This document shows positions 34,401 through 42,657 of a stretch of DNA of 64,000 nucleotides, piece after piece. A program made the translations under genes and the position numbers. Under the pieces are notes generated by a model. That model had not been told where the DNA came from and searched no databases. It saw nothing but the letters and a program-made list of their open reading frames with translations. The stretch is from Plantactinospora sp039889035 (GTDB lineage: Bacteria > Actinomycetota > Actinomycetes > Mycobacteriales > Micromonosporaceae): contig JBDQQY010000022.1 in assembly GCA_039889035.1 (NCBI GenBank), forward strand, positions 116,973-180,972, written 5' to 3'. How positions within the stretch are numbered: the stretch's first letter is position 1; each line of letters opens with the position of its first letter.

Positions 34401-37400
34401 CGCTCCCGCGCCAACTCGACGCGCTCGTCGCCACCGGGGAAGCCGTCCCGCAGCCCGTACCGCTGGATGAAGTCGCGGATCTCGGCCCGGAGCCTGGTCC
34501 GTTCGGCTCCGGTCGTCGTCGGCAGCAGGAGGGCCATCGCCTCGAATGTGCCGAGGATCGCGGCGTCCTGATCGGTCAGCCGCAGCCGCCGGACCGAGAC
34601 CGGCTGGTCGACCAGGGCGTGCGTATCGCCCGCCGACGCGCCCCCGATGACCCTGGTGTGGGCGTACAGGAGCGTCTCGGCCAACACCCGGTGCAAGCTC
34701 GCCTGGTCCAGTCCGTCGAGCTGGTCGTGGAAGAACTCGATGTCGTGCTCCCGGTCCGGACCGACGTGCAGCGCGAACGTCTCCTCACCCGGGCCGCGCG
34801 GCGCCGTACGCAGGTTCAGCCGGTACGGCGCACCGGTCTGTGGCCGGATCTCGACCACCTGCGGGTCGGGCACCGCCACGTGCTGGATCCCGGGGGCACC
34901 GGTCAGCCGGCCGGCGACCTGCTGGGCCGCCGCCTGCAACCGGTCACCGAGTCCGGGGTCCACCGCTGACGACCTGGCCGGCAACCGGTCGGCCACGCCC
35001 GTCAGGTCGAGCCCGGACAGGTCGAGCGGAGTGCTCCGGACCGAAACCTGCTGATGACCTGGTACGTCCACCTCGACCCGGTACGCCTGCACGGTCAGCT
35101 CGCCACGGGCCAGTGCCCGGTGTAGCGCGTCGAGCAGCTCCGGATGCTGTCGCAGGTGCTCGTGCAGCTCCCGGCTGGTCTCCAACACGTCCCGGACGTA
35201 GGCCGGAGTACCCCGTTCGGCGAGGCTGCCGTCCTGTAGCAGGTGGCGGCTGCCGCTGGTCCGCTCGGTCTCCAACACCACCAGGCGCTGGTTGTCCGGA
35301 TCGAACCCGGCCACCGCGAACGCCCCCGGCGGGCGTGGGCCGGTACGGCCACCGGTCAGCTCGGCACTCCCATCGATGCCGAAGTCCTCGGCGAGAATCC
35401 GCCGGGCCACCGTCTGAGGTGCCTCGGCGCGGGCTTGTCGCACCGCCGACTCCAGCCGATGGTGTTGCCGGACCACCGCCGCCAGCTCCGTCATCTGGGC
35501 TGGGGACGGCGGGCCGGCGGGCCGGGCGAGCAGCTCGGCGAAGGTCGCCGTCACGTTCGGCTCGGCAAGCTGGGTCGGGTCCGCAATGCCAAGATCGGTC
35601 ATCAGCGGGTTGAGCCTGCCCTGCCGGAGGTGTTCGAGCCGCATCCCCTGCAACGCCAGCACCGGTACCACCTCGCGGGCCGGACGGCTACGAGCCGGGC
35701 CCGGCGGATCGGCGACGGCCCGGTGCGGGACCGGCCGGCTCCGCGCAAGGAGGGGGTCGCGAACCACCTGATCGGTGCGCGCCGACCTCAGTTCGAAGCT
35801 GTCCTCGTCCCGGTACGTGCCGGCGGAGTCCCGTTCGTGGTGCAGCCGGCCGGTCTCGTCGTCGCGGTAGGTGTACGGCCGGTCGTCGTACCGGTGCAGT
35901 CGCCGGTCGTCAGTCCGGTAGGTCCCCGACAGATCGCCGCTGAGGTGGCGGTGGTCGCGCAGGTCCGGTGGCAGCAGCGGCCGGGCGGGCGGGCCGGTGG
36001 CGGCCGGTCCAGTCGTGGCCGTGGGTCCGGTGACCGTCGGACCGGTCGTGGCCGTCGGACCGGTGGGCGCCGCTGTCGGGCGGCTGGCGGGGCGGGAGGA
36101 GCCGCTCTGCCAGCCGGACGGTGCGAAGGTGCGCCAGGCTCCGTCCGGTGGATGCTTCGGCTGGCTGGAGTCGCGGGGATCTGGCTCGGCCACCACCGCG
36201 GTACCGTCCAGAAAGGACCACACCTTCGCGTCGGCGCCGGTCACCTCGTGTCGCCGGCCCAGGTCGAGCAGGCGTCTGGCAAGCATGGAGGCGAGCGAGC
36301 GCCGACCCCGGGGAGCCGTCCCGGAGTAGCTTCCCACCAGCACGACCCGGTCGGTGCCGAGGTCCAGGTCGCCGGAGTGCACCAGCTCCGCCACCGCGTG
36401 GACGAAGTCGCCTCCGAGCATCCGGACATCGCCGACGCCCACCTCCCCGCCACGCTGGCCACGCAGGACAATCTTGACCACGCCCGGCTCGGGGCGCAGC
36501 GCGTCGGCGCACCGGCGGTGCCGGCGCTCGCCCGTCAGATCGAAGCCGGCCGGGATCGCACGCAGGTTGTCCCGCACCGCCCGGACCGCCTCGGCACCCC
36601 CGACAACTCGTGGCGGACCACCCGGACCGGGCTGCCTGCCCGGCACCTCCGGCGGGCGCCGCCGCGCCGGCTCAGCCGGCCCGGCACCGTCGGACCGCTC
36701 TCCGTCGGGCCGAACGGCCGACCCCTCGGCGTCGGACTGGACGGCCGACCGCTCGCTGTCCGGCCGGACGGGCGATCCGGCGCCGTTCGTCCCGGTGTCG
36801 GGCTGCGGGACAAGCAGCAGGTTCGCGTTCGGGAGCCGGCCGGGCAGGGGTGAACGCAGAGAGTCGGCGTACCGCCGTACCGCCGCGGTGAACTCGGCGT
36901 ACCTGGCGGACAGCAGCTCGTCGGGGACCAGATCGACGCCGTACCGGCCGTCCGGGAGTTTCACCCGGGCGCTGATCGCGAAGTGCCGCCAGGACCCCGG
37001 GGCGGTGCTGCTGTCGAGGACGTCGCCGACCCGCAGGACGTACTTCCACGTCTCGTACCTGCGCAGCGAGTCGATGCCGCCGGACGACTCGTGGAAGACG
37101 TGCGCGATCTGCATCAGCTGGTCCAGCACCGCCTGGCGCCGCTCGGTGATCCGTTCCAGCTGGGCGCCGAAGGCGAACCGGCGCTTCCCACCGACGGAGA
37201 CGTACGCCTCGTCGTCGGCGTAGTCCGCGACGAGCTGTTCCCGGGCGGCCCCCACCAGGTGCCGCGCCCGGGTCAACGGATCGCTCGCGGCGACCGCCGC
37301 CTGGTGGTGACGGTCGGCCTCGTACAGGGCCCGGGTGCGCAGCCGCCTGAGCTCAATTTCCGAGGAGTCGGCGAGCTGCCGTACCTGCTCGTGAAGGTCG

Positions 37401-40400
37401 GTCGACAGGCCGGTCAGCAGAGCCGCGCGTTCCGCCGGGCCGGACGCGAAGCGCAGCCGCCGGGCGAGGACCAGCGTCTCGGCCGTCCGGAACAGCTCCT
37501 GTCGCAGCGCCGCCGCGCGTTCCGGCGGGGCCCGGTCCAGCGCGTCGACGCTGCCCGCGACCCGCTCGCTGTGCACCAGTACGCCCGCCCGGTAGTGGCT
37601 GCGCCACTGTGGATCCACCCTCGCCAGGTGCTGCTCCGCGGCGAGCAGCCGCCGGCCGGCGTCAGGGCCGCGTACCTCCAGGTCGATGTCGCTGTCCGGG
37701 TTGCTGCTGCCCGCCCCGAAGAGCCGTACGCCCAGTTCGGCCGGGAGCGACTCGTACAGCCGACGTCGGTGCTCGACCAGGGCCTCGACCAGCCGCTGCC
37801 GCTGGTCGTCGGGAATGGCCGCCGCGAACTCCGTTCCGGCGGTGATGCGCGTGATCCCCTCCGCCCAGCGCCCCATCAGCCGGACCAGCACCCGGGCTGC
37901 GGCGTCGTCGCGGTTGATGGTCCGGGCCGCCAGCGTGGCGAGGTCGACCGCCGGCTGTTCCGGGCGGGCCGGCGCCGCCAGCTCCCCGTCCGGGTACGGC
38001 GACACCGGCTCGCCGTTGGCGTCCAGCGGCAACGCCCACACCTGGTCGGTCTGTCCCTGATAGAGCGGCATCTCGTCGGAGATCCGGCCGGTCTGCGGCT
38101 CGACCCAGACGACGGTCCCGGTGTGGTTGACCGCCACCCACATGTGTGAGCCGCCGTCGGTCCACTGACTGATGATCACCGCTGCCGCGCCGTGGCCCTG
38201 GATCAGCAACTGCGACCCGACGGCGTCGAGTCCGGCGGCACCCGCGCCCTGCTGGACGAAGTCGGCGCCGAGCGATCGTTGGATCCGGGCGGTGCCATCC
38301 GCCACGCCGCGCGACAGGTCCTGGTTGAGCGCGCCGGCCACGCTCGGTCGGCCGTACCAGGTGGAGAGGAACGCGCGGACCGTGTCGGTGCAGTTGGTGG
38401 CCCGGCCGGGCCGGGTCGGGCCGCCGTCGTTCAGGTAGCCGACCCAGCGCGACGGGTGCCGGGGATCCGGGTGGAGCACCGGGCTCCGCTGCTCGTCGAC
38501 CGGGATCCGGCCGCTCAGCTCCCGTTCGTCCCAGGCGGAGGCCGGATCGAGGTCACCGTCACCGGTACCCGGACTCTGCGTGGCCCCGGGGCGCGGCCGG
38601 GTCGGGCCGTCGGTGCTCGGCACGCCCGCACGCCGACGCCCGGACTGGTCGGCTGGACGCAGTGCGGTGGCCACCCCGGCCAGCCCGAACCCGGTCCCCG
38701 CGGAACTCTGGTCGGACGCGCCGATCGGCCGGCCGTCCGCGCCGGCCGGCGCCATCGAAGTCCCGCTGTGTCCGCTCGACGGGCCGCTGCCGCCCGGACT
38801 GCCGCTGCTCGATGGGCCACCGCCGCCCGGACTGCCGCTCGACGGACTGCCGCTCGACGGGCCGCTGCCGGCCGGACTGCCGCTGGATGGGCTGCCGCTC
38901 GCGGGGCCCGTGGGTGGGGAAGTCACTGCCGGCCCCGTCGTGGCCGGGCCCGGAGCGGATCCGGTGGTACCCGCGCCCGGAGCCCCCGCGCCGGAGGACG
39001 GGCCCGACCCGGCCGGGCCAACCGAGCCCGGCAGGCTGGGGCTTCCGGCGGTGGGTACGTGCCCACCGGAGTTGCCGAAGTGTCCCGCGATCCCGGTGGG
39101 GTTCACCGCAGCCGGCGCGACACCGGCCGGGGGTAGGTGACCGGACGTGGCGACCGGCGGCGTGGAGCCGGCCGGGCCGGTGAGCCCGCCGTGCCCCGTA
39201 CCGGTGGAGCTTGACGTGGGTGTGCTGGAGCCGGCTCCCGGCCCGGCCGGCGCGGGATCCGCCGACGCCGTGCCGCTGGACGGCGGCGGTCCGGCCGACG
39301 AGGCCGGCTGGTGCGGGCGGCTCTGATCGACTCCCTCGGCGGAACGGTCCGGTGGGACCGGATCGGGTGGCGGTGGTGGCGGTCCCGACGGCTCCGGGGC
39401 GGCCGACCGCCCGCCTCCGCCGGCGCCGGAGGCATCCGGCTGTCCCTGCCCGGACCCGACCGGCTGCCCCGGAGCGGGTTGGCCCGAGTCCGGCACGCCC
39501 GGTTGGCCCGGCCGCTCCGAGCCCGGCAGGCCGGACTGATCCGGGTCCGACGGCCGAGACGGATCCGGCCCGGACGGCCGAGACGGATCGGTGCCCGAGG
39601 GGCCCGGCTGTCCTGGGGACGGGGACCTCGGCTGCCCCGTGCCGGGTGGGCTGCCCGGCTGGCCCGTACCCGAAGTGCCCGGCGGGGCCGTGCCTCCGAC
39701 CGGACCGGCTCCCGGTCCGCCGGAATCGCGCTCCGGTGCCGGGCCGGTCGTCGGCGTCGCGGCCGGCGGCAGGCCGGTTGGCGCCAGCGGCGCGGTTATG
39801 GGCGTGGGCGTAGGCAGCACCGGGATCTGCTGCCCGAGCCGCTCCAGCGCGTCGTCCCGGCCCTCGCTGATCCGCCCCCGGACTCCCTCGGCGAGCGCGG
39901 AGTTGGCGAAGCCGTCCGTGTCGATGCTCCAGTCACCGGTACGCAGCCCGTTCACGGTCGCGTTCGTCACGGTCTCCACGCCGGCCTCGTGGATGCCGTC
40001 GAGCCCGGTACGGATCGCCGAGCCGAGCGGATTGTCCGGAGTACGGCGGCCCAGGATGTTGGCGAGCGGGCCGGTCCCGGCAGCTAGCGCACCCGCTCCG
40101 GCACCGGCTCCTGCCGCCCACAGCGTCTTGTCGGCGTCCCAGGCGGGCCGGTTCCCCATGCCGGCCTGGATCCCCTGCGCGGTCAGATCGGTCGCCAACT
40201 CCTGGAGCCCTTCGAGTACCGCCTCGCGCAGCGCCAGCCGCCCCAACGAGCCGGCGGCCCGGCTCAACAGCATGCGCAACGCCGCGGCGATGGCCATCCG
40301 GGCGATGCCGATCGGCCCGGCCGCGGCAGCGAGCGCCGCGCCGAAGGTGAAGAACGACAGCACGATGATCGCGAAGATCTCTAGGCAACAGGTGATGACG

Positions 40401-40759
40401 GCGATCAGGACCGTCAGCTTCTCGTACTCGATGTCCAACGCGGCCTGGTCGGCCTCCTGCGCGACCTGCTGGGCCAGTTGGGCGAACTTCGGCAACGCCT
40501 GGTCGACGACCTTGCTGAACTCGGCCTGGAAGGTCAGGCCGGACGGGCCACCCCAGGACTCCGCCAGTGCGTTCCGCTCGGCGCTCGCCTCGACGAGAGC
40601 CTGGTTGAGGCTCGCACCGGCGTCCCGCCAGGCCTGGGCCAGTTGCCGGATCCGGTCCTCGTCCGCCTCCGGCCAGGCCGAGCCGCCCGTGGAGACCCAG
40701 ACCAGCAGATCCCAGACCTGCTGCCAGGGCTCACCCCAGTCAGGCGGACCGAGCGTCAT
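31430..40759 (-). CDS. Giant type VII-associated polymorphic toxin with papain-like deamidase and nucleotidyltransferase-like regions
   Basis: A 3,109-residue protein. Residues 1-130 resemble WXG100-like N-termini (PDWGEPWQQVWDLL), followed by a hydrophobic stretch at ~115-165. A Pro/Gly/Ser-rich linker runs ~320-740. Residues ~740-910 look like a papain-fold toxin-glutamine-deamidase domain: Cys790 (NCTDTVR), His872 (GGSHMW) and Glu887 (VEPQTGR). Residues ~1010-1030 carry a nucleotidyltransferase motif (GAGSSNPDSDIDL). A Rossmann-like segment follows (~1310-1400), then a long middle region, then four diverged beta-rich/hydrophobic modules (~2180-3020). The ATG at 40759 lies inside the previous gene, with GGCGGGA upstream. 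Confidence 0.8.
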   Translation of the reverse strand: MTLGPPDWGEPWQQVWDLLVWVSTGGSAWPEADEDRIRQLAQAWRDAGASLNQALVEASAERNALAESWGGPSGLTFQAEFSKVVDQALPKFAQLAQQVAQEADQAALDIEYEKLTVLIAVITCCLEIFAIIVLSFFTFGAALAAAAGPIGIARMAIAAALRMLLSRAAGSLGRLALREAVLEGLQELATDLTAQGIQAGMGNRPAWDADKTLWAAGAGAGAGALAAGTGPLANILGRRTPDNPLGSAIRTGLDGIHEAGVETVTNATVNGLRTGDWSIDTDGFANSALAEGVRGRISEGRDDALERLGQQIPVLPTPTPITAPLAPTGLPPAATPTTGPAPERDSGGPGAGPVGGTAPPGTSGTGQPGSPPGTGQPRSPSPGQPGPSGTDPSRPSGPDPSRPSDPDQSGLPGSERPGQPGVPDSGQPAPGQPVGSGQGQPDASGAGGGGRSAAPEPSGPPPPPPDPVPPDRSAEGVDQSRPHQPASSAGPPPSSGTASADPAPAGPGAGSSTPTSSSTGTGHGGLTGPAGSTPPVATSGHLPPAGVAPAAVNPTGIAGHFGNSGGHVPTAGSPSLPGSVGPAGSGPSSGAGAPGAGTTGSAPGPATTGPAVTSPPTGPASGSPSSGSPAGSGPSSGSPSSGSPGGGGPSSSGSPGGSGPSSGHSGTSMAPAGADGRPIGASDQSSAGTGFGLAGVATALRPADQSGRRRAGVPSTDGPTRPRPGATQSPGTGDGDLDPASAWDERELSGRIPVDEQRSPVLHPDPRHPSRWVGYLNDGGPTRPGRATNCTDTVRAFLSTWYGRPSVAGALNQDLSRGVADGTARIQRSLGADFVQQGAGAAGLDAVGSQLLIQGHGAAAVIISQWTDGGSHMWVAVNHTGTVVWVEPQTGRISDEMPLYQGQTDQVWALPLDANGEPVSPYPDGELAAPARPEQPAVDLATLAARTINRDDAAARVLVRLMGRWAEGITRITAGTEFAAAIPDDQRQRLVEALVEHRRRLYESLPAELGVRLFGAGSSNPDSDIDLEVRGPDAGRRLLAAEQHLARVDPQWRSHYRAGVLVHSERVAGSVDALDRAPPERAAALRQELFRTAETLVLARRLRFASGPAERAALLTGLSTDLHEQVRQLADSSEIELRRLRTRALYEADRHHQAAVAASDPLTRARHLVGAAREQLVADYADDEAYVSVGGKRRFAFGAQLERITERRQAVLDQLMQIAHVFHESSGGIDSLRRYETWKYVLRVGDVLDSSTAPGSWRHFAISARVKLPDGRYGVDLVPDELLSARYAEFTAAVRRYADSLRSPLPGRLPNANLLLVPQPDTGTNGAGSPVRPDSERSAVQSDAEGSAVRPDGERSDGAGPAEPARRRPPEVPGRQPGPGGPPRVVGGAEAVRAVRDNLRAIPAGFDLTGERRHRRCADALRPEPGVVKIVLRGQRGGEVGVGDVRMLGGDFVHAVAELVHSGDLDLGTDRVVLVGSYSGTAPRGRRSLASMLARRLLDLGRRHEVTGADAKVWSFLDGTAVVAEPDPRDSSQPKHPPDGAWRTFAPSGWQSGSSRPASRPTAAPTGPTATTGPTVTGPTATTGPAATGPPARPLLPPDLRDHRHLSGDLSGTYRTDDRRLHRYDDRPYTYRDDETGRLHHERDSAGTYRDEDSFELRSARTDQVVRDPLLARSRPVPHRAVADPPGPARSRPAREVVPVLALQGMRLEHLRQGRLNPLMTDLGIADPTQLAEPNVTATFAELLARPAGPPSPAQMTELAAVVRQHHRLESAVRQARAEAPQTVARRILAEDFGIDGSAELTGGRTGPRPPGAFAVAGFDPDNQRLVVLETERTSGSRHLLQDGSLAERGTPAYVRDVLETSRELHEHLRQHPELLDALHRALARGELTVQAYRVEVDVPGHQQVSVRSTPLDLSGLDLTGVADRLPARSSAVDPGLGDRLQAAAQQVAGRLTGAPGIQHVAVPDPQVVEIRPQTGAPYRLNLRTAPRGPGEETFALHVGPDREHDIEFFHDQLDGLDQASLHRVLAETLLYAHTRVIGGASAGDTHALVDQPVSVRRLRLTDQDAAILGTFEAMALLLPTTTGAERTRLRAEIRDFIQRYGLRDGFPGGDERVELARERLSTSAYRLLTEERAWTLDPDPAVAVARKALSGTLFDPTIALITPVPAGRGKVFRVLPAGWAKPGRVAFTVELRSDAVPNGRGIEIRNTAMDRHFDLVIDPALLDHSTGAAPALVPTWAQFRNQLRAVIQKKIAEQAARPPEVSRRWRDRVIANAPAATGAATMAGVATALGVPALAVKGAVVAGVEMITQGGVNRRSKLDKAEREQDRRLALRTDRTGIEDGGLQRLVDRGFAEATELARGTAGRPDLVVPGPPTPAPAPAPSSSPAINDDAARALRRRVRVAIEQIDHDRKKKPVEHLLRVRHLGEDRYRLRIKGEGNDARVRVEVADTADRSKIEVKFDDPAITFRVPPDLARSSPDDVEQAVRAALKEVAGRQEKVSRAAPEVIGHLEKGATATGAGVLPSVPVGNLARSHFGEVLGESAVARSIVQVFADRAAGRRDEVLRDLRERHDTAYSTRLPGGQRRPMANQIVALARGGESIAQAIGSELAGPAPATTGTGSATGGAGSTPAGTEQAIDAAARAIQRVNRRHRHRFERDHDAERDPGTRVFRSDRIGIKRDVSLTLTFGTVEGNRPVVPSARRLKRGRFEFTVNVDAAPNDIQRTIEHVCDNILFDREHPLPRRRRLLEDYLPTGVGLAGAAAVAALSGPLWGLMTGVTAVAHLGQRWSARFHQIRVNDIALRKAFDSEEDDVCPADLRRSLDDQRAAVQGLEQRVRQLEERLAQDPRTAAQVMAMRAQSGALPEPDLLAEVAREVAAAQQLPRGGRIELVTEAEHTFRFLFRGAKGRPESLTFELGTGQTDGGTLMAYRVNSDVAHMLRVDPTGTPDEIVAGVHAWLRQEVDRLSAMPVGLPAARSRWTKFGADAAGQSIGTAASIVVGATTSNPAVTIGQVLSFSGAKEASNLSFDSNEAVLSQARTELRKRFFGTAPEEQLAVFTFDTDHLRRRTVSIFHRLQQLERISETLPEPERPAPFQDGPVTLPDRPVLFGD

Positions 40760-41084
40760 TCCCGCCGAGAAGTCTCTTTGTCCGCAGGTCCATCTCGATA
40801 AGAGTGTCCACACTGGTCGACGCGAAGGTGCCGAACCCGGTCACCGAATCGCCGACCCGGCCCAGCGCCGTCTTCAACTCTTCGGCGGCGGCGAAACTCG
40901 TCCGGTACGTCTGCCCGACCTCGTCGTTGCCCCACGGGTCACCCACCCCGTTCACCGCGGCGACCGCACTGGCCATCGCGGCCCTCAGCCGCTCGCCCGC
41001 CCCGGCGAGCCGCCCAGCGGCGCTGACCGCACCGTCCGGATCCGGTACGTGTGCCACGTATCCCGCGTCGCCGGGCTGCGTCAT
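40740..41084 (-). CDS. WXG100-like ESX secretion-associated protein
   Basis: A 114-residue helical protein with a WG turn (NGVGDPWGNDEVGQTYRTSF) between two long helices, as in WXG100-family substrates. There is no signal peptide. It overlaps the upstream YbaB-like gene by 4 bp and the giant gene by 20 bp, so the three are translationally coupled. It is the likely small partner of the giant protein's own WXG-like N-terminus. Confidence 0.75.
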   Translation of the reverse strand: MTQPGDAGYVAHVPDPDGAVSAAGRLAGAGERLRAAMASAVAAVNGVGDPWGNDEVGQTYRTSFAAAEELKTALGRVGDSVTGFGTFASTSVDTLIEMDLRTKRLLGGNDARSA

Positions 41085-41491
41085 CGAATCGACCCCTCCT
41101 CGGGCAACCGCTCGACCATCCGCCTGATCGCCCCGTCGAAGTCGTGGTTGCGATAGGCCGCCACAGACTCCTCCGATACGTAGGGGCGGCAGGCGTCGAA
41201 GACCTGACGCTGCGCCTCCTCCGCCGCCACCGCGATCGTCGCCTCGATCTCCTCGGCCAACCGGCGCGCGTCGCCGTGGTCGAGGACCTCCGGGCCGAGA
41301 TCGAGCCGCTGCAACCGGCCTTCCGGACCGACCGTGGCGGTGATCGAACCGTCCGCGGACGTGGCCGTCACCGCCACCGCCCGGACCCGGGCGGAGACCT
41401 CGTCGAGCGCCGAACTGACCTGACGGAACTGGGCGGTGAGTCGCTCGGCGCGAGCCCGCAGCTCGGCGACCTGCTCACCGTCCACAGTCAT
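41081..41491 (-). CDS. YbaB/EbfC-family protein, EspL-like
   Basis: A 136-residue protein. The central segment VRAVAVTATSADGSITATVG, with GPEGRLQRLDLGPEV after it, is the YbaB/EbfC fold. In Mycobacterium ESX-1 the EspL protein is a YbaB homologue needed for secretion, which fits this locus. It is the first gene of the five-gene operon. No Shine-Dalgarno is visible; TACCGT six bases before the ATG could be a -10 box of a leaderless transcript. Only 47 bp separate it from the divergent mycosin gene. Confidence 0.8.
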   Translation of the reverse strand: MTVDGEQVAELRARAERLTAQFRQVSSALDEVSARVRAVAVTATSADGSITATVGPEGRLQRLDLGPEVLDHGDARRLAEEIEATIAVAAEEAQRQVFDACRPYVSEESVAAYRNHDFDGAIRRMVERLPEEGSIR

Positions 41492-41538
41492 GGCACAACG
41501 GTACTGGACCTCGATCACCAGCCGCTACCCTCAGAGGC

Positions 41539-42657
41539 ATGGTCAGCCATTCCGCGATCGCCGCCGTGGCCGGCGTACTGGCCGCGCTTCCGGTGGTGCC
41601 GGCGGCCGCGGCGCCGGCCAGCTCGCTCGGCTGTCCCACCGCGGCGAACGCCACCTCGACGGTCGCCCGCGAACCGACCTGGTCGCACCACTGGCTGGCC
41701 GCGGACCGGCTCGCGCCGCACACCGGCGCGGGAATCACCGTCGCGGTGGTCGACACCGGGGTCAACGTGACGCATCCGCAGCTCGCCGGCAGGGTGCTGG
41801 CCGGATACGACGTGATCCGGGACCGGGCCGGCGCCACCGTCGACCACACCGGGCACGGCACGGCGGTGGCCAGCATCATCGCCGCCAGGCCGATGCCGAA
41901 CACCGCGCTGCTGGGCCTCGCCCCGGGCGTACGGATCCTGCCGGTCCGGGTCAGTGACTGTGCCCGTACGGTCCTCGACCGCGACGTGAACCCGGTGCAC
42001 CTGGCGGACGGGATCAGGTGGGCCGCGGACCACGGGGCCCGGGTCGTCAACGTCTCGCTCGCCGTGCCGAAGAACCACTCCGGGCTCCGCGCCGCAGTCG
42101 CGCACGCGCTGCGCCGGGGCGTCGTGGTGGTCGCGGCAACGGGCGACGCGCGGACCAGCCCGACGTCGTATCCGGCGGCGTACCCCGGGGTCATCGCCGT
42201 CGGCGCCCTGGACGAGGCGGGCAACGTCGCCGGGATCAGCACCACGATGGACCTGGTGGCGCCCGGCGACGAGGTGCTCGCGGCGGCGCCGCGCGCCGGG
42301 CACATCGTCTGGGCCGGGACCGACGCCGCCGCACCCGTGGTGAGCGCCACGGCCGCCCTGGTCCGGGCGGCGCTCCCGAAGGCCACTGTGGACGAGATCC
42401 GGGCCCGGTTGACGAACACGGCGACCCCGATCGCGAACGGGCCGGGGGCGGTGGACCCGTACCGCGCCCTGCGCGACATGCTCGCCTCGCCGACACCGGT
42501 ACCGCAGGTGGTGATGGACCTGCGCCAGCCCGATCGCCCCGGGTCGCCCTGGCCGGCCCGGGCCGGTCCCTGGGCGGGACTGCTCGGCGCCGGAGCGGTG
42601 CTGGTGCTGACCGTGCTGTGGCTACGGTCCCGATGGCGTACGGCGGATGGCGGATGA
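41539..42657 (+). CDS. mycP: Mycosin-like S8 pseudoprotease of the type VII system
   Basis: A 372-residue protein with signal peptide (residues 1-25), a subtilisin-like domain (~60-315), and a C-terminal membrane helix (~345-363) with basic tail, the mycosin layout. The Asp (VAVVDTGV, Asp72) and His (DHTGHGTAVA, His106) are present. However, the Ser box reads GTDAAAP (codon GAC, Asp262) instead of GTS, and the oxyanion Asn is Asp203 (AATGD). The enzyme should be inactive. Mycosins in mycobacteria stabilise the ESX complex independently of proteolysis, which a dead copy could still do. TACCCT lies seven bases before the ATG. Confidence 0.88.
   Translation: MVSHSAIAAVAGVLAALPVVPAAAAPASSLGCPTAANATSTVAREPTWSHHWLAADRLAPHTGAGITVAVVDTGVNVTHPQLAGRVLAGYDVIRDRAGATVDHTGHGTAVASIIAARPMPNTALLGLAPGVRILPVRVSDCARTVLDRDVNPVHLADGIRWAADHGARVVNVSLAVPKNHSGLRAAVAHALRRGVVVVAATGDARTSPTSYPAAYPGVIAVGALDEAGNVAGISTTMDLVAPGDEVLAAAPRAGHIVWAGTDAAAPVVSATAALVRAALPKATVDEIRARLTNTATPIANGPGAVDPYRALRDMLASPTPVPQVVMDLRQPDRPGSPWPARAGPWAGLLGAGAVLVLTVLWLRSRWRTADGG

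Noticed and set aside
38600..39800. Proline-rich stretch of the giant gene considered as a frameshift or assembly artefact
   Set aside because: The frame remains open throughout with consistent third-position GC, and such linkers are usual in polymorphic toxins.
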